Assembly (NCBI GenBank): GCA_029262675.1
Contig: JAJCYW010000011.1
Coordinates: 1-64,000 of the forward strand
Direction of reading: 5' to 3'
Source: Chloroflexota bacterium
GTDB taxonomy: Bacteria > Chloroflexota > Dehalococcoidia > DSTF01 > RBG-16-68-14
Length of the DNA: 64,000 bases
The number at the start of each line of letters is the position of its first letter. Position 1 is the stretch's first letter. Positions 53,813 through 63,259 of this stretch are shown piece by piece. The notes below the pieces were generated by a model. It was given only the letters and a program-made list of their open reading frames with translations. It was not told the origin of the DNA and made no database searches. The translations under genes were made by a program, and so were the position numbers.

Positions 53813-55930
53813 ATGCTCCGAAGACTGTTCGGTATGCGACACCCCGTCACCTCTGTCAGCGGCAGGTCATCGCTGGCCATCGTCTCCGCGCTCGCCCTGG
53901 TCGTGACCGCTGCATTCCTTGTGGCCTCGCAGTTGCTGGCGGGCGGCGTCGCCACCGTAACGACCGACAAGCCCGAGTACGGCGCCTTTGAACTCGTAAC
54001 TATCACCGGCTCAGGATTCGCGGCCAGCCAAGTACTTGATGTGGTCGTTACTCATCCAGACGGCGCCGTAGTGACCGGAGACGGCACCGGTACGCCGGGC
54101 TTCGATTCGGTCGTCGCGGACGGGACCGGCGCCTTCACGTACTACTACCAGCTAAACGACTACGCATCTGGCACCTTCACAGTTCGGGTGTACGACAACG
54201 CGGACGCGGCGCACGCAAACATTCTTGCCAGCACGACGTTCCTGGACGGCAAGGTTCTCAGCATCACACTGAAGTACCTCGACTTCGGCTTCGGTACTCC
54301 AGTGGATATCACGCTGGTGGAAAGCCAAAGCAAGGCGCACATCGCGCCCGGGCCGAACTCGAATCACGGGCCGATTACTGTCGCTGCAGATGGCACCTTC
54401 ACGGTTCACTCCGATAGAGTTGGAAAGAGCGTCGGGCCGCGAGTCAGCTTGGACATCGACGACGGCAAGTCCATCGTTCGTATCCAGATTCACACGTCAT
54501 GCTCACAGCCCATTGGCGTGGGGTTCTTGTACGGGGACAACGACGAAACAGCAGAAGATCCCTCCGATTTCGCGCCGGCGGGGCCCTTTACCGCTGGTAT
54601 CGAGATCACCGCGTTGACCACAAAAGACTGTGGTTTGCTGGTGAAGCCTACTTCGACGCCCACACCGCCGAAGAAGCCAACGAACACACCAACCAAGACG
54701 CCGGCGAAGAAGCCAACCAACACGCCGGTTCCGCCGACGCCCACCAACACTCCGACCAACACGCCGGTTCCGCCGACGCCCACCAACACACCTACGAACA
54801 CGCCGGTGCCGCCAACGCCCACCAACACACCTACGAACACGCCGATTCCACCGACGCCAACCAACACGCCGACGAACACGCCAGTGCCGCCGACGCCCAC
54901 CAACACCTCGACCAACACGCCGGTGCCGCCGACGCCCACCAACACACCGGTCCCGCCGACGCCAACCAACACGCCGACGAAAACACCCACGCCTACCGCC
55001 ACGCACACGCCAACACCGACGCCGACCTGCAACCCCAACGGCCCGCCGGCCGAGCCGAACGAACCGGAAGCCTCCATGTCGCTGCGGGTCTACTGCGACA
55101 AGGCAAAGACCGGCCTCGTCTGTGACATCGGCGAATTCGCCCGTAAGTGCGCCATCCATACCGGTTCCAACTTCGTCGTGGAGGTCGTTGCCAGCGGCCC
55201 ACCATCAGGCGGTTACAGCGCGTTTAAGGTCGTCGTCCAGTACTCTGGAAACGTGACGCTGGTTGAGCAGTCCGGCATCGACGAAAGCAAATCGCCATTC
55301 TGTGAAGTTTCGTCGGAGACCGTCATGCCGGGCCGATACGTTCTCGTCTGCAAGGCCGTCCCGCTTCTCTCAGGCCAGACGACCAACTACAACGGCGCGC
55401 TCGCAAACCTCCACTTCACCTGCGACGGCGGCCCCGCCCAGATCGATATCGTCGGCGGCACGGGCGCCAACAACAGCCTCTATACCCAGCCCGGCTCGAC
55501 GCTGCCGGTCACCATCCCGCTTCTCTCGCAGGAGAAGGGCTCCAAACTGGTCGCCGACTCCGTACACATCAACTGCAACCCGGCGCCTATAGAACCCTTG
55601 AACTTGGACACGGATGGTGACGGCTGCTCGGACGACAAGGAGCTCGGTCTGGACGAGACGCTCGGCGGCCTCCGCGACCCCTTCGACCCGTACGACTTCT
55701 ACGACGTCGTGCCGACCGGCAGCCCGGACGGCATCGTGGACCTGCTCAACGACGTCCTCGGCGTGATAAACCACTACTCGCCAAGCGGCGCGCCCCCATA
55801 CGACGCCAGCTACGATCGTGGGCCGAGCACCGGACCGAATCCCTGGAACATGACAGCGCCGGACGGCGCCATCGACCTGCTGAACGACATCCTCGGCGTC
55901 ATTGGCCAAGCCGGCCACGACTGTACGTAG
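53813..55930 (+). CDS. Large secreted protein: beta domains, TP linker, cohesin-like domain, conserved C-terminal module
   Basis: 705 residues. Signal peptide (about 1-45); a beta-sandwich (about 47-140) resembling an Ig-like or macroglobulin-type stalk (TTDKPEYGAFELVTITGSGF); a second uncharacterised domain (about 140-275); a TP linker (about 280-400) of repeated [13 protein letters not shown] units; a cohesin-like domain (about 420-580: SGGYSAFKVVVQYSGNVTLV, GALANLHFTCDGG); and a C-terminal module (about 600-705) starting DTDGDGCSDDKELG and containing two DGxxDLLNDxLGVI repeats. TAGGAGGATCCC sets the ATG. Secreted, probably calcium-binding; role unknown. Shares its C-terminal module with the next two genes. 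Confidence 0.82.
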   Translation: MLRRLFGMRHPVTSVSGRSSLAIVSALALVVTAAFLVASQLLAGGVATVTTDKPEYGAFELVTITGSGFAASQVLDVVVTHPDGAVVTGDGTGTPGFDSVVADGTGAFTYYYQLNDYASGTFTVRVYDNADAAHANILASTTFLDGKVLSITLKYLDFGFGTPVDITLVESQSKAHIAPGPNSNHGPITVAADGTFTVHSDRVGKSVGPRVSLDIDDGKSIVRIQIHTSCSQPIGVGFLYGDNDETAEDPSDFAPAGPFTAGIEITALTTKDCGLLVKPTSTPTPPKKPTNTPTKTPAKKPTNTPVPPTPTNTPTNTPVPPTPTNTPTNTPVPPTPTNTPTNTPIPPTPTNTPTNTPVPPTPTNTSTNTPVPPTPTNTPVPPTPTNTPTKTPTPTATHTPTPTPTCNPNGPPAEPNEPEASMSLRVYCDKAKTGLVCDIGEFARKCAIHTGSNFVVEVVASGPPSGGYSAFKVVVQYSGNVTLVEQSGIDESKSPFCEVSSETVMPGRYVLVCKAVPLLSGQTTNYNGALANLHFTCDGGPAQIDIVGGTGANNSLYTQPGSTLPVTIPLLSQEKGSKLVADSVHINCNPAPIEPLNLDTDGDGCSDDKELGLDETLGGLRDPFDPYDFYDVVPTGSPDGIVDLLNDVLGVINHYSPSGAPPYDASYDRGPSTGPNPWNMTAPDGAIDLLNDILGVIGQAGHDCT
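54655..55030 (+). repeat. TP-linker coding tandem repeat
   Basis: About seven imperfect 36-base units encoding [13 protein letters not shown] inside the large secreted protein gene. Variation is mostly at third positions, so selection on the protein is likely. Confidence 0.8.
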
Positions 55931-55981
55931 TAGCCGCAGGCTACACGTAGCGCCCAGGAATCACGACGAACACAAGCAATA

Positions 55982-56003
55982 GGCCGGGGCACGTGCCCCG
56001 GCC
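55982..56003 (+). terminator. Terminator-like perfect palindrome after the large secreted protein gene
   Basis: GGCCGGGGCACG followed by TGCCCCGGCC is a perfect 22-base palindrome 52 nt after the stop. The bases before it (GGAATCACGACGAACACAAG) match those before the terminator at 62060. Confidence 0.6.
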
Positions 56004-56098
56004 CATTGTCATTCAGCGAGAGACTCTTACCCGCCCGTCGGCAAGGATGAGGCGGGCGTGGCTCAGCGGGCCGCTGCGGACAATGGGCCATTCGGCCC

Positions 56099-56126
56099 TT
56101 GAAAGTCCTCGCGACCCTGTTATGAT
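56099..56126 (+). promoter_or_regulatory. Promoter of the VWA-NHL protein gene
   Basis: TTGAAA (56099-56104), 16-nt spacer, TATGAT (56121-56126). Confidence 0.55.
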
Positions 56127-56353
56127 GGGCCAGTCCAAGTCTGACAGCCGCCGGCGGCCACGGCTCTTATCCCAGGCGTTGTCCCCGCCAACTCCTGACG
56201 AACCTGGGGAGCTTCATCCAGAAGTCAAACGTTCTCGCTGGCCGAAAAGGTCTACGCCCTGCTCGTGCTTGTCACAACGCAGGCACCTTGGTTTCCAGGC
56301 CGGCTAGCTTCTCATGCCCCGCGCAAACGTCATCCATTGGTTAGGAGGTCACA

Positions 56354-59300
56354 ATGAGACATCTGGAGAATGGAACAGGCGGAGCTTCTGGCGTGCCGGC
56401 CCGATTCGGTGCGCTGTTGTTTGTGCTGGCGCTGGCAGTGACCGCCTTCGTAGGCTTCATGTCCTTCGGCTCCAAGTCAACGCTTGCGGCGGCAAACGTC
56501 CAGATCTGTTTTGCCGTGGACGGCTCGGGTAGCATTTCGACGGCCGACTTTACTCTTCAAAAGAACGGGGTCGCCAGCGGCATCGAAACAATCGTGCCCC
56601 ACGACGGAAGCGTGGAGGTAACCGTCCTTCAGTTCGCCAGTAGTGCCAAGGCAGCGACAGTGGCCACGACAGTCGTCACCGTGGCGAATGCGGAACCCGC
56701 TGGCAACTCCACTCTCGGCAACACGGTACGGGGTATGGTGAAGAGTGGCGGTGGCACAAACATAGGCGCTGCCCTTAACGCCTGCACCAGCCACATAACC
56801 GGGAGCCCGAAGGCAGGGACGTCGACCGTCAAGGCGATCAATCTCTCTACGGACGGTGCCGGCTCGGGGATAGCCACCGGCTCCGCCACAGCGCAAGCCA
56901 CCGGCATCACTCGCCTGGACTTCGAGGCGGTAGGGCCCGGCCCGAGCGTCGCCGCCCTTCTGGCGGCGGTTTTCGCGCCGGGTTTCCCAAAGGGAACGGG
57001 CATAAAGCTGGCAGCGCCGTTCGCTCCCCCCGCAGCGCCTCTTCCTGGCATCGTCTTTAACGTCGCCACGTTCGCCCAATTTGAACTGGCGGTCCAGATC
57101 AAGACCGGGATCATCGTGAACGCGCCTAACTTCGTCCTCCCTCCATCCCCCTGCTCGCAGAGCCTCAAGGTGGAGGAGAACAACAAACTACAGTTCGATG
57201 TGCAAGCAAGTGACGCGGATCCCACACCCCCAGAAGCGGTTACTCTCGGGGTGAGCGGTCTGCCGGCGGGAGCGACCTTCCCCATCCCAACCGCAGCCAA
57301 CCCGGTCACTGGCACCTTCAACTGGACGCCCGCGCCCGGTCAGGCGGGCGCCTACGTCGTGACTTTCACGGCCGTGGATACCGGCGGAGCATCAGCGGCC
57401 CCATGTGTCGTCGACATCCAGGTCAATCCGGCGTCTGGACCGACGCCATCACCAACGATCACACCGACACCAACGATCACACCGACACCGACGATTCAGC
57501 CGACGCCGACGACGCAAAAGTCAACGCCCATGCCTGATTGCCCGGGCTGCCCGCCGGAGATGGTTCTGAACGTGAAGGGCGGCAACTGCGACGACCCGCT
57601 ACGGCCTACTAAGTGCAGCGTCGTGTTCGGCAGCCCGTTCCATATCGGAGTCCACGCGCTTGGCATACCGGCAAGCGGCTACACCGCCATGCAGACGTTC
57701 ATCGATTACGGTAGCGCTCTTGTGTACAAGCCGGCGGCCGTAGATGTTGAGATTGTCTGGCCAGACGTTTCCGGCGTTCTGAAATCCACCGGGAACCTTG
57801 GCCCAGGAACTGTCTACCACGGTGGACTTACGTCGGTCATTCCTCCACTTCCGGTGAGCACCTACGTTGGGAAACTCGTCGCCGTTTCGATGAACTGCCC
57901 GGACTCGTCCACCACGACCACGGTCGAACTGCTCCCGTATGGCGACCCTCTAGCTGCCACAAATGGTTCCGCGTTCATGCAGGCCAGTCCTAAGACATTG
58001 ATAATCCCGAACCTCAACTCTCTCACCATTAACTGTGTTCCCGCAGGCACGCCAACGGAAACGCCGACAGCAACACCCACCTTCATCCCGGGGCAAGGGG
58101 ATATCTTCCCCGTAGCAGGGGGGAGCGTCGGCGATACGATACCGGCCGTCGCCGCCGCGCTCAGCAGCCCCGCCGATGTCGCAGTCGTGGAACCCGGGGG
58201 TCCACTCATTGACGTGTACGTTGCTGACACTGGCCATTGCCGCGTGCGGCTGATCACCACTGGCGGCACCATCAGCACAGTCGCGGGGACCGGCGAATGC
58301 GGCTACGGAGGAGACGGCGGCCCGGCCGTGGACGCGAAGCTCAACAATCCCACCGGAGTCGATGTGGACGCGAGCGGCAACATCTACATCGCGGACGAAG
58401 GGAATTGCCGCGTACGGAGAGTCGACAACAGCACAGGCATTATCACGACTGTCGCCGGAAACGGCACCTGCGGATACGGGGGTGACACCGGTCTTGCGAC
58501 GGCGGCCCAACTCGACGGCCCGTACGACGTGCTCGTGGACGGCAGCGACGTCCGGATCGTCGACCGGGGTAACTGCCGCGTGAGGACAGTGAGCGGCGGC
58601 AACATCGTCACGACCGTCGGAAACGGCGCCTGCGTCTACGGAGGCGACGGCGGCCTCGCAACGGCGGCACAACTCGAAGACCCGCGCAGACTCGCGCTGG
58701 ACGCATCAGGCAACCTCCACATTGCCGACGGCGCCGGCGTCAAGTGCGGCGTGCGCAAAGTCAACAGCGGCACAAACATTATCACTACCATCGCCGGCGG
58801 CGGAACCTGCGCATACGGTATTGACGGCGGTGACGGCGGTCTAGCGACGGCAGGCACGCTTGAGGAGCCAGACGGACTGGCGTTCGATAGCGCCGGCAAT
58901 CTATATATCGCGACCGGCGTCGGCGTCAACTGCCGCGTGCGCAGAGTAGACAGCGGCACAACCTTTATCAGTACTTTCGCCGGCGGCGGAACGTGCGGAT
59001 ACGCCGGCGACGGCGGAGTTGCGGCGAACGCACAGCTCAACGCCCCGTCAGGGATGGCCTTTGACAGCAGCCAGCGCCTCTACATCGCTGATCGGGACAA
59101 CCATCGGATTCGGCGCATTGATTCGACAATCACAACGTACGCAGGCACTGGGCTGCCGGACTTCTGCGGAGACACGTTCGTGGCGATTGACGAGTCGTGC
59201 CTGGACAGTCCCCATGACGTAGCTATCGACAACAGCGGCAACGTGTACATCGCCGATGTCGGCAATCACCGCATCCGCATGGTTAACACTGGTACTGGCA

Positions 59301-60685
59301 GTATCAGTACGCTGGCGGGCAAAACCGAGCAGACGAACTGCCCGACCACGTTCCCGGCCTCTGCCGTCGCGCTGTGTCTTGACCTTCCGCGTCACATCGT
59401 CATCAGTCCCACCAGCGGCTTCCTGTACATCAGCGACGAAGGCAGCAACCAGATCTGGCGTGTGAACGTCGGCGGCGGTACCGTCACACCCGTGGCAGGA
59501 GTCACGACCGGCGCGGGCGTGGCCTGCCCGGACGCTACGACGGCATTCATCGTCTGCCTCGACGAACCACGAGGACTGGCGCTCCAGCAGGTGGGCGGAC
59601 TCGACACATACCTCTTCGTCGCCCAGGGTGGCGACAACGGTCATGTGCTGCGCATTGACCTGATCAACAACTCAGCGCTCACAGCCTTCCAAGAGGCGGG
59701 CAACGTGCCGTCTTCGGACGTTGCGCTTGGCCCGGGCAACTCGCTGTACATCGCGCAGCCCGCCGCCAACCGCGTGCGCTGGGTCGACACCGGCCCGGAC
59801 TCCGTAGTGGAGGGGATCAACGACGACCCGCCCGTGACCGTCGCCGGGAGCGGCACGCCCGGCCTGCCTGTGGACGGGACCGTCGCGACGTTAGCGAAGT
59901 TGGATTACCCCCACGCGGTAGCGATGAGCAGGGATTCCGAGTTGCTCATCTCCGACCGCGACAACCACCGGCTGTGGGTCGTCCGCACGGGTTCGTCAAC
60001 ACCACTTGTAGTCGACGGAGAGCCAAGCGAACGCATCTACCGGCTCGCGGGTGGCGGATCGCCAACGCCGGGCTTCTGCGGAGACCCCAAGGCGAAGCCT
60101 ATCCCGACGCCGGCCAACGCGCACAATTCCCGCGACGCCTGCCTGAGTTCGCCGGCCGACCTTACGTACGACAACTTCCCGCCGCCCAAGGTCTCTCGTT
60201 CCGTACTCTATTTTGCAGACGAACAGAACAACCGCGTTCGCAAGGTGGATTCGGACTGCGACGACGACGGCCTCACCGATGCCGTAGAGCTGGGTTCCGT
60301 CCCTTCGACAAAGTCAGGCCTTGGACCATTTGAAAATCTTGAGGAATGCAACGCTGATACGGACGGGGACGGCTGCAGTGACGCGGCAGAGATCGGCTCA
60401 AACGAGGCGAGTGGAGGGCGCCGTGATCCGACGTACTCCTGGGACTTCTACGATGTGGAAACAATCTCAGGGCCCGGGCGGGACGGCACCGTCGATCTCC
60501 TGTTCGATGTCCTCGGTGTCATCAACCACTACGCGCCGACAGGTGCGGCGCCGTACGACGCGCACTACGACCGCGGGCCGAGGTACGGGCCTAACGCCTG
60601 GAACATACTGCCCCCGGACGGCGTGATCGACCTGCTGAATGACATCCTCGGCGTGATTCAGCAGTTCGGCCACGACTGTAGGTAG
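56354..60685 (+). CDS. Very large secreted protein: VWA, Ig-like, cohesin-like, NHL propeller, conserved C-terminal module
   Basis: 1443 residues. Signal peptide or anchor (about 16-40); VWA domain (about 46-215) with MIDAS motif DGSGS and LSTDG; Ig/cadherin-like domain (about 265-365: KLQFDVQASDADPTPPEAVT); TP linker; cohesin-like domain (about 410-560: FHIGVHALGIPASGYTAMQT); NHL-type repeats (about 580-1290) such as VDASGNIYIADEGNCRVRRV and TVAGTGECGYGGDGGPA; C-terminal module (about 1335-1443) starting DTDGDGCSDAAEIG. Several NHL blades carry a Cys in GxCGYGGDGG and in NCRVR, so they may be disulfide-linked. It probably binds ligands and metal ions at the cell surface. TAGGAGG sets the ATG. 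Confidence 0.85.
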   Translation: MRHLENGTGGASGVPARFGALLFVLALAVTAFVGFMSFGSKSTLAAANVQICFAVDGSGSISTADFTLQKNGVASGIETIVPHDGSVEVTVLQFASSAKAATVATTVVTVANAEPAGNSTLGNTVRGMVKSGGGTNIGAALNACTSHITGSPKAGTSTVKAINLSTDGAGSGIATGSATAQATGITRLDFEAVGPGPSVAALLAAVFAPGFPKGTGIKLAAPFAPPAAPLPGIVFNVATFAQFELAVQIKTGIIVNAPNFVLPPSPCSQSLKVEENNKLQFDVQASDADPTPPEAVTLGVSGLPAGATFPIPTAANPVTGTFNWTPAPGQAGAYVVTFTAVDTGGASAAPCVVDIQVNPASGPTPSPTITPTPTITPTPTIQPTPTTQKSTPMPDCPGCPPEMVLNVKGGNCDDPLRPTKCSVVFGSPFHIGVHALGIPASGYTAMQTFIDYGSALVYKPAAVDVEIVWPDVSGVLKSTGNLGPGTVYHGGLTSVIPPLPVSTYVGKLVAVSMNCPDSSTTTTVELLPYGDPLAATNGSAFMQASPKTLIIPNLNSLTINCVPAGTPTETPTATPTFIPGQGDIFPVAGGSVGDTIPAVAAALSSPADVAVVEPGGPLIDVYVADTGHCRVRLITTGGTISTVAGTGECGYGGDGGPAVDAKLNNPTGVDVDASGNIYIADEGNCRVRRVDNSTGIITTVAGNGTCGYGGDTGLATAAQLDGPYDVLVDGSDVRIVDRGNCRVRTVSGGNIVTTVGNGACVYGGDGGLATAAQLEDPRRLALDASGNLHIADGAGVKCGVRKVNSGTNIITTIAGGGTCAYGIDGGDGGLATAGTLEEPDGLAFDSAGNLYIATGVGVNCRVRRVDSGTTFISTFAGGGTCGYAGDGGVAANAQLNAPSGMAFDSSQRLYIADRDNHRIRRIDSTITTYAGTGLPDFCGDTFVAIDESCLDSPHDVAIDNSGNVYIADVGNHRIRMVNTGTGSISTLAGKTEQTNCPTTFPASAVALCLDLPRHIVISPTSGFLYISDEGSNQIWRVNVGGGTVTPVAGVTTGAGVACPDATTAFIVCLDEPRGLALQQVGGLDTYLFVAQGGDNGHVLRIDLINNSALTAFQEAGNVPSSDVALGPGNSLYIAQPAANRVRWVDTGPDSVVEGINDDPPVTVAGSGTPGLPVDGTVATLAKLDYPHAVAMSRDSELLISDRDNHRLWVVRTGSSTPLVVDGEPSERIYRLAGGGSPTPGFCGDPKAKPIPTPANAHNSRDACLSSPADLTYDNFPPPKVSRSVLYFADEQNNRVRKVDSDCDDDGLTDAVELGSVPSTKSGLGPFENLEECNADTDGDGCSDAAEIGSNEASGGRRDPTYSWDFYDVETISGPGRDGTVDLLFDVLGVINHYAPTGAAPYDAHYDRGPRYGPNAWNILPPDGVIDLLNDILGVIQQFGHDCR

Positions 60686-60697
60686 TGGCCCGCGCAT

Positions 60698-60726
60698 GTT
60701 GACAACGTTTGGCGGTGGCCGTATAC
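60698..60726 (+). promoter_or_regulatory. Consensus-like promoter
   Basis: TTGACA (60698-60703), 17-nt spacer, TATACT (60721-60726), 61 nt before the ATG at 60788. The best sigma-70-type match seen in the window. Confidence 0.75.
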
Positions 60727-60787
60727 TGGCGCCATCTGGCGGTCTGGGGTTACAGATGCCAGACGGTTCTAGCAGGCAAGGTGCTTG

Positions 60788-62032
60788 ATGCTAGGCAAGG
60801 CAGCTCTGGGAATTGGGGCGTTCGTACTCGCTGCTGCCTTCGCCGCGCTCTTCACGCTCGCTTCAGGCACGGGGTCCAACCCGTCTGTTTCGGCAGCCAG
60901 CTTCTGCGGTGACCTTGATGGAAATGGCGAGGTAGAGCTGATCGATCTTGGTATCCAGTCTGATCACTGGAATCCCTCCGGCAGTCCACCGCCACCGAAG
61001 CAAGCGGACCAGAAGGGAGATGGCTTCGTCGGCCTGATCGAAGACATTGTCCCGGTGATGATGCAGTTCGGACAATCGACCTCGTGCCAGACGAACACGC
61101 CGCTGCCCAAAACGACTCCTTCGGGAGGCGGCCTAGCCGTGGACGCCATCGGCGAGTCGACCAGCATGACCGACCCCATCGAAACAACCCGAACTGGAGT
61201 CTATAACACACCGTTCGTGGTCAGCGTTCATGTTTCGTCGAACCCTGGCGACTTGTCGGCGTACGGCGTGCGTTTGCATTGGGACGAGGCTCTCCTAGAA
61301 ATCAACCCGACCGGCACGAACGATCTGTGGCCAGACATCATTAACGAGTCAGGTGTGGCTACAGTCGGCTTTGATGGACCCGCTGATGATGGCGTTGGAA
61401 GCGATGCTTACACTCAAATTGGCGGCATCAACCTCCTGCCGTTCATCTCGAACTGGTCCGGTACCGGTCCAGTTGTGCAGTTCGAGTTCACCTGTCAGGG
61501 ATGGGGTCTGGCGAGTATCACGTTAACCGGCGCTGGTAGCCACAGCGTGCTCGTCGGCCGCCCCGCGATTGAGTACGAGCCGACATTGGCGAGCGCCGAT
61601 ATCGAGTGCCGCAACGGTCCACCGCCGGGCCCGACGCCAACTCCAACGCCGACTCCTACGCCTACGCCGACTCCAACGAAGCAGCTAGACCCGGCCGACA
61701 CAGATGGTGACGGTTGCAGCGATCAGGATGAAAACGGACTCGACGAGATGTTGGGTGGCCAGCGCGACTACAAGAACCCCTGGGACTTCTACGACGTGGA
61801 GACGATCTCAGGGCCGGGCCAGGACGGCGTCGTCGACCTCTTGTTCGACATCTTAGGCGTCATCAACCACTACCAACCTGCGCAGGGCGGCGCGCCGCCA
61901 TACGACGTGCACTACGACCGCGGAGCATCCGAAGGCCCCAACGCCTGGAACATGACCGCGCCGGACGGAGTAATAGACCTGCTGAACGACATCCTGGGCG
62001 TGATTCAGCAGTTCGACCACGACTGCAGGTAG
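60788..62032 (+). CDS. Secreted protein with dockerin-like, cohesin-like and conserved C-terminal modules
   Basis: 414 residues. Signal peptide (about 1-35); an N-terminal dockerin-like pair (about 37-95: CGDLDGNGEVELIDLGI, QKGDGFVGLIEDIVPVMMQF); cohesin-like domain (about 120-275: TPFVVSVHVSSNPGDLSAYG, VRLHWDEALLEI, VVQFEFTCQGWG); short TP linker; C-terminal module (about 303-414) starting DTDGDGCSDQDENG. Carrying both cohesin-like and dockerin-like parts, it could be an adaptor. Start at ATG 60788 (TTG 60785 is directly before it) with AAGG upstream. Confidence 0.85.
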   Translation: MLGKAALGIGAFVLAAAFAALFTLASGTGSNPSVSAASFCGDLDGNGEVELIDLGIQSDHWNPSGSPPPPKQADQKGDGFVGLIEDIVPVMMQFGQSTSCQTNTPLPKTTPSGGGLAVDAIGESTSMTDPIETTRTGVYNTPFVVSVHVSSNPGDLSAYGVRLHWDEALLEINPTGTNDLWPDIINESGVATVGFDGPADDGVGSDAYTQIGGINLLPFISNWSGTGPVVQFEFTCQGWGLASITLTGAGSHSVLVGRPAIEYEPTLASADIECRNGPPPGPTPTPTPTPTPTPTPTKQLDPADTDGDGCSDQDENGLDEMLGGQRDYKNPWDFYDVETISGPGQDGVVDLLFDILGVINHYQPAQGGAPPYDVHYDRGASEGPNAWNMTAPDGVIDLLNDILGVIQQFDHDCR

Positions 62033-62059
62033 GAATTCGGGAACCACGCCAAACACAAA

Positions 62060-62091
62060 CAAGAGGCCAGGGTAGACACCCTGGCCTCTTG
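62060..62091 (+). terminator. Intrinsic terminator
   Basis: Perfect 14-bp stem: arm CAAGAGGCCAGGGT (62060-62073), loop AGAC, arm ACCCTGGCCTCTTG (62078-62091). It lies 27 nt after the stop of the gene ending at 62032; no strong T-run follows. Confidence 0.75.
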
Positions 62092-62121
62092 CATTCCTAC
62101 CGGCTCCAACGCGCCATCGCG

Positions 62122-62127
62122 TATAAT
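62122..62127 (+). promoter_or_regulatory. -10 box of the patatin gene promoter
   Basis: Exact TATAAT 48 nt before the ATG at 62176; no convincing -35. Confidence 0.45.
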
Positions 62128-62175
62128 CGACTCGCACGGGACGCGGAGACTCCAACGCAGGACGCGAACGCACGC

Positions 62176-63144
62176 ATGGCCCAGTTAAAGAAGATCCTCT
62201 CGATTGACGGCGGCGGCGTCCGCGCCATCATCCCCGCCATGGTCCTCGCGGAGATCGAGCGGCGCACCGGACGACCCATCTCCACCCTGTTCGATCTCGT
62301 CGTCGGCACGTCGTCCGGCGGCATCCTCTCGCTGGGGCTCGTCAAGCCGGGCGCTGACGGCGCTCCGCACTACGCCGCGACGGACGGCGTCGAACTCTTC
62401 GCGAACGAGAGCGCCCGCATCTTCTCGCGCTCCACGTGGCACAAGGTCAGGTCCGTCTGGAGCGTCGAAGAAGAGAAGTACCAGACAACCGGGATCGAGG
62501 ACGTACTGCGGGAACATTTCGGCGAAGCCCTGCTGAGCGAAGCAATCTGCGACGTGATGGTCACCAGCTACGACATCGAGCGCAGACTCCCCTACTTCTT
62601 CAAGAGCGCGTCTGTGCAGGCTGCAGCCGCTGGCAACGACGTGCCCCAGGATGTGCCAATGTGGCAAGTCGCGCGGGCGACGTCTGCCGCGCCCACCTAC
62701 TTCGAACCGTTCAAGATCGGCATGGAGGATGCCACCGAGTACCGCGCCCTGATCGACGCCGGCATCTTCGCCAACAACCCCGCTATGTGCGCCCTCGCCG
62801 AGGCCCGCGTGCTCTACCCGAAAGCGGACTACATGCTCGTCTCGCTCGGCACCGGCGAGCTCACGCGACCGCTCCACTACCGCCAGGCCGTCGGCTGGGG
62901 CCTCCGCCAGTGGGCGCAGCCCATCATCGGCATCAGCTTCGACGGCACCAGCGCCACCGTCGACTACCAGCTCGCGCACGCGGTCGAGCCGGGCCGCTAC
63001 TTCCGAATCCAGACCAAGCTGACCAAGTGCAACGACGACATGGACGACGCCAGCCCCCGCAACCTCCGCGCCATCCGGCTGCTCGCCGAAGAGGCCGTCT
63101 CAGCCAACAAGCGTCAGCTAGACGAGATCTGCGCCCTGCTATAG
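62176..63144 (+). CDS. Patatin-like phospholipase
   Basis: 322 residues. Oxyanion motif ILSIDGGGVRAIIPAMVLAE (DGGGxR), nucleophile elbow VVGTSSGGILSLGL (GxSxG) and catalytic Asp in ALIDAGIFANNP (usually DGG; here DAG) give a complete Ser-Asp dyad. It cleaves fatty acyl esters of phospholipids; in bacteria patatins may also act in anti-phage systems, but there is no such partner here. No signal peptide, so cytoplasmic. The start ATG lacks a strong ribosome site. Confidence 0.9.
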   Translation: MAQLKKILSIDGGGVRAIIPAMVLAEIERRTGRPISTLFDLVVGTSSGGILSLGLVKPGADGAPHYAATDGVELFANESARIFSRSTWHKVRSVWSVEEEKYQTTGIEDVLREHFGEALLSEAICDVMVTSYDIERRLPYFFKSASVQAAAAGNDVPQDVPMWQVARATSAAPTYFEPFKIGMEDATEYRALIDAGIFANNPAMCALAEARVLYPKADYMLVSLGTGELTRPLHYRQAVGWGLRQWAQPIIGISFDGTSATVDYQLAHAVEPGRYFRIQTKLTKCNDDMDDASPRNLRAIRLLAEEAVSANKRQLDEICALL

Positions 63145-63259
63145 TGCCGCCGCACCTCCGCCGCCATCAGCCGCTAGCCCGGCCACCAGCGCGGTTGCGC
63201 CCCCGCCTGCGCCTGTAGTATCACGTGGTAGCCACAGCTATCTGGAGAAGAGCGTCCTG

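Larger units (their letters stand above)
55931..56353. other. 420-base intergenic region with terminator, promoter and long leader
   Basis: Contains the palindromic terminator (55982-56003), a promoter (56099-56126), a GGGCC-ATTC-GGCCC hairpin (56085-56098) just before it, and a leader of about 220 nt ending in TAGGAGGTCACA before the ATG at 56354. No gene is supported. Confidence 0.6.

Noticed and set aside
54655..55030. Possible CRISPR-like array of about 36-base repeats
   Set aside because: Repeats are contiguous and in frame, without spacers, and encode the Thr-Pro linker. The same holds for 32220-32650.
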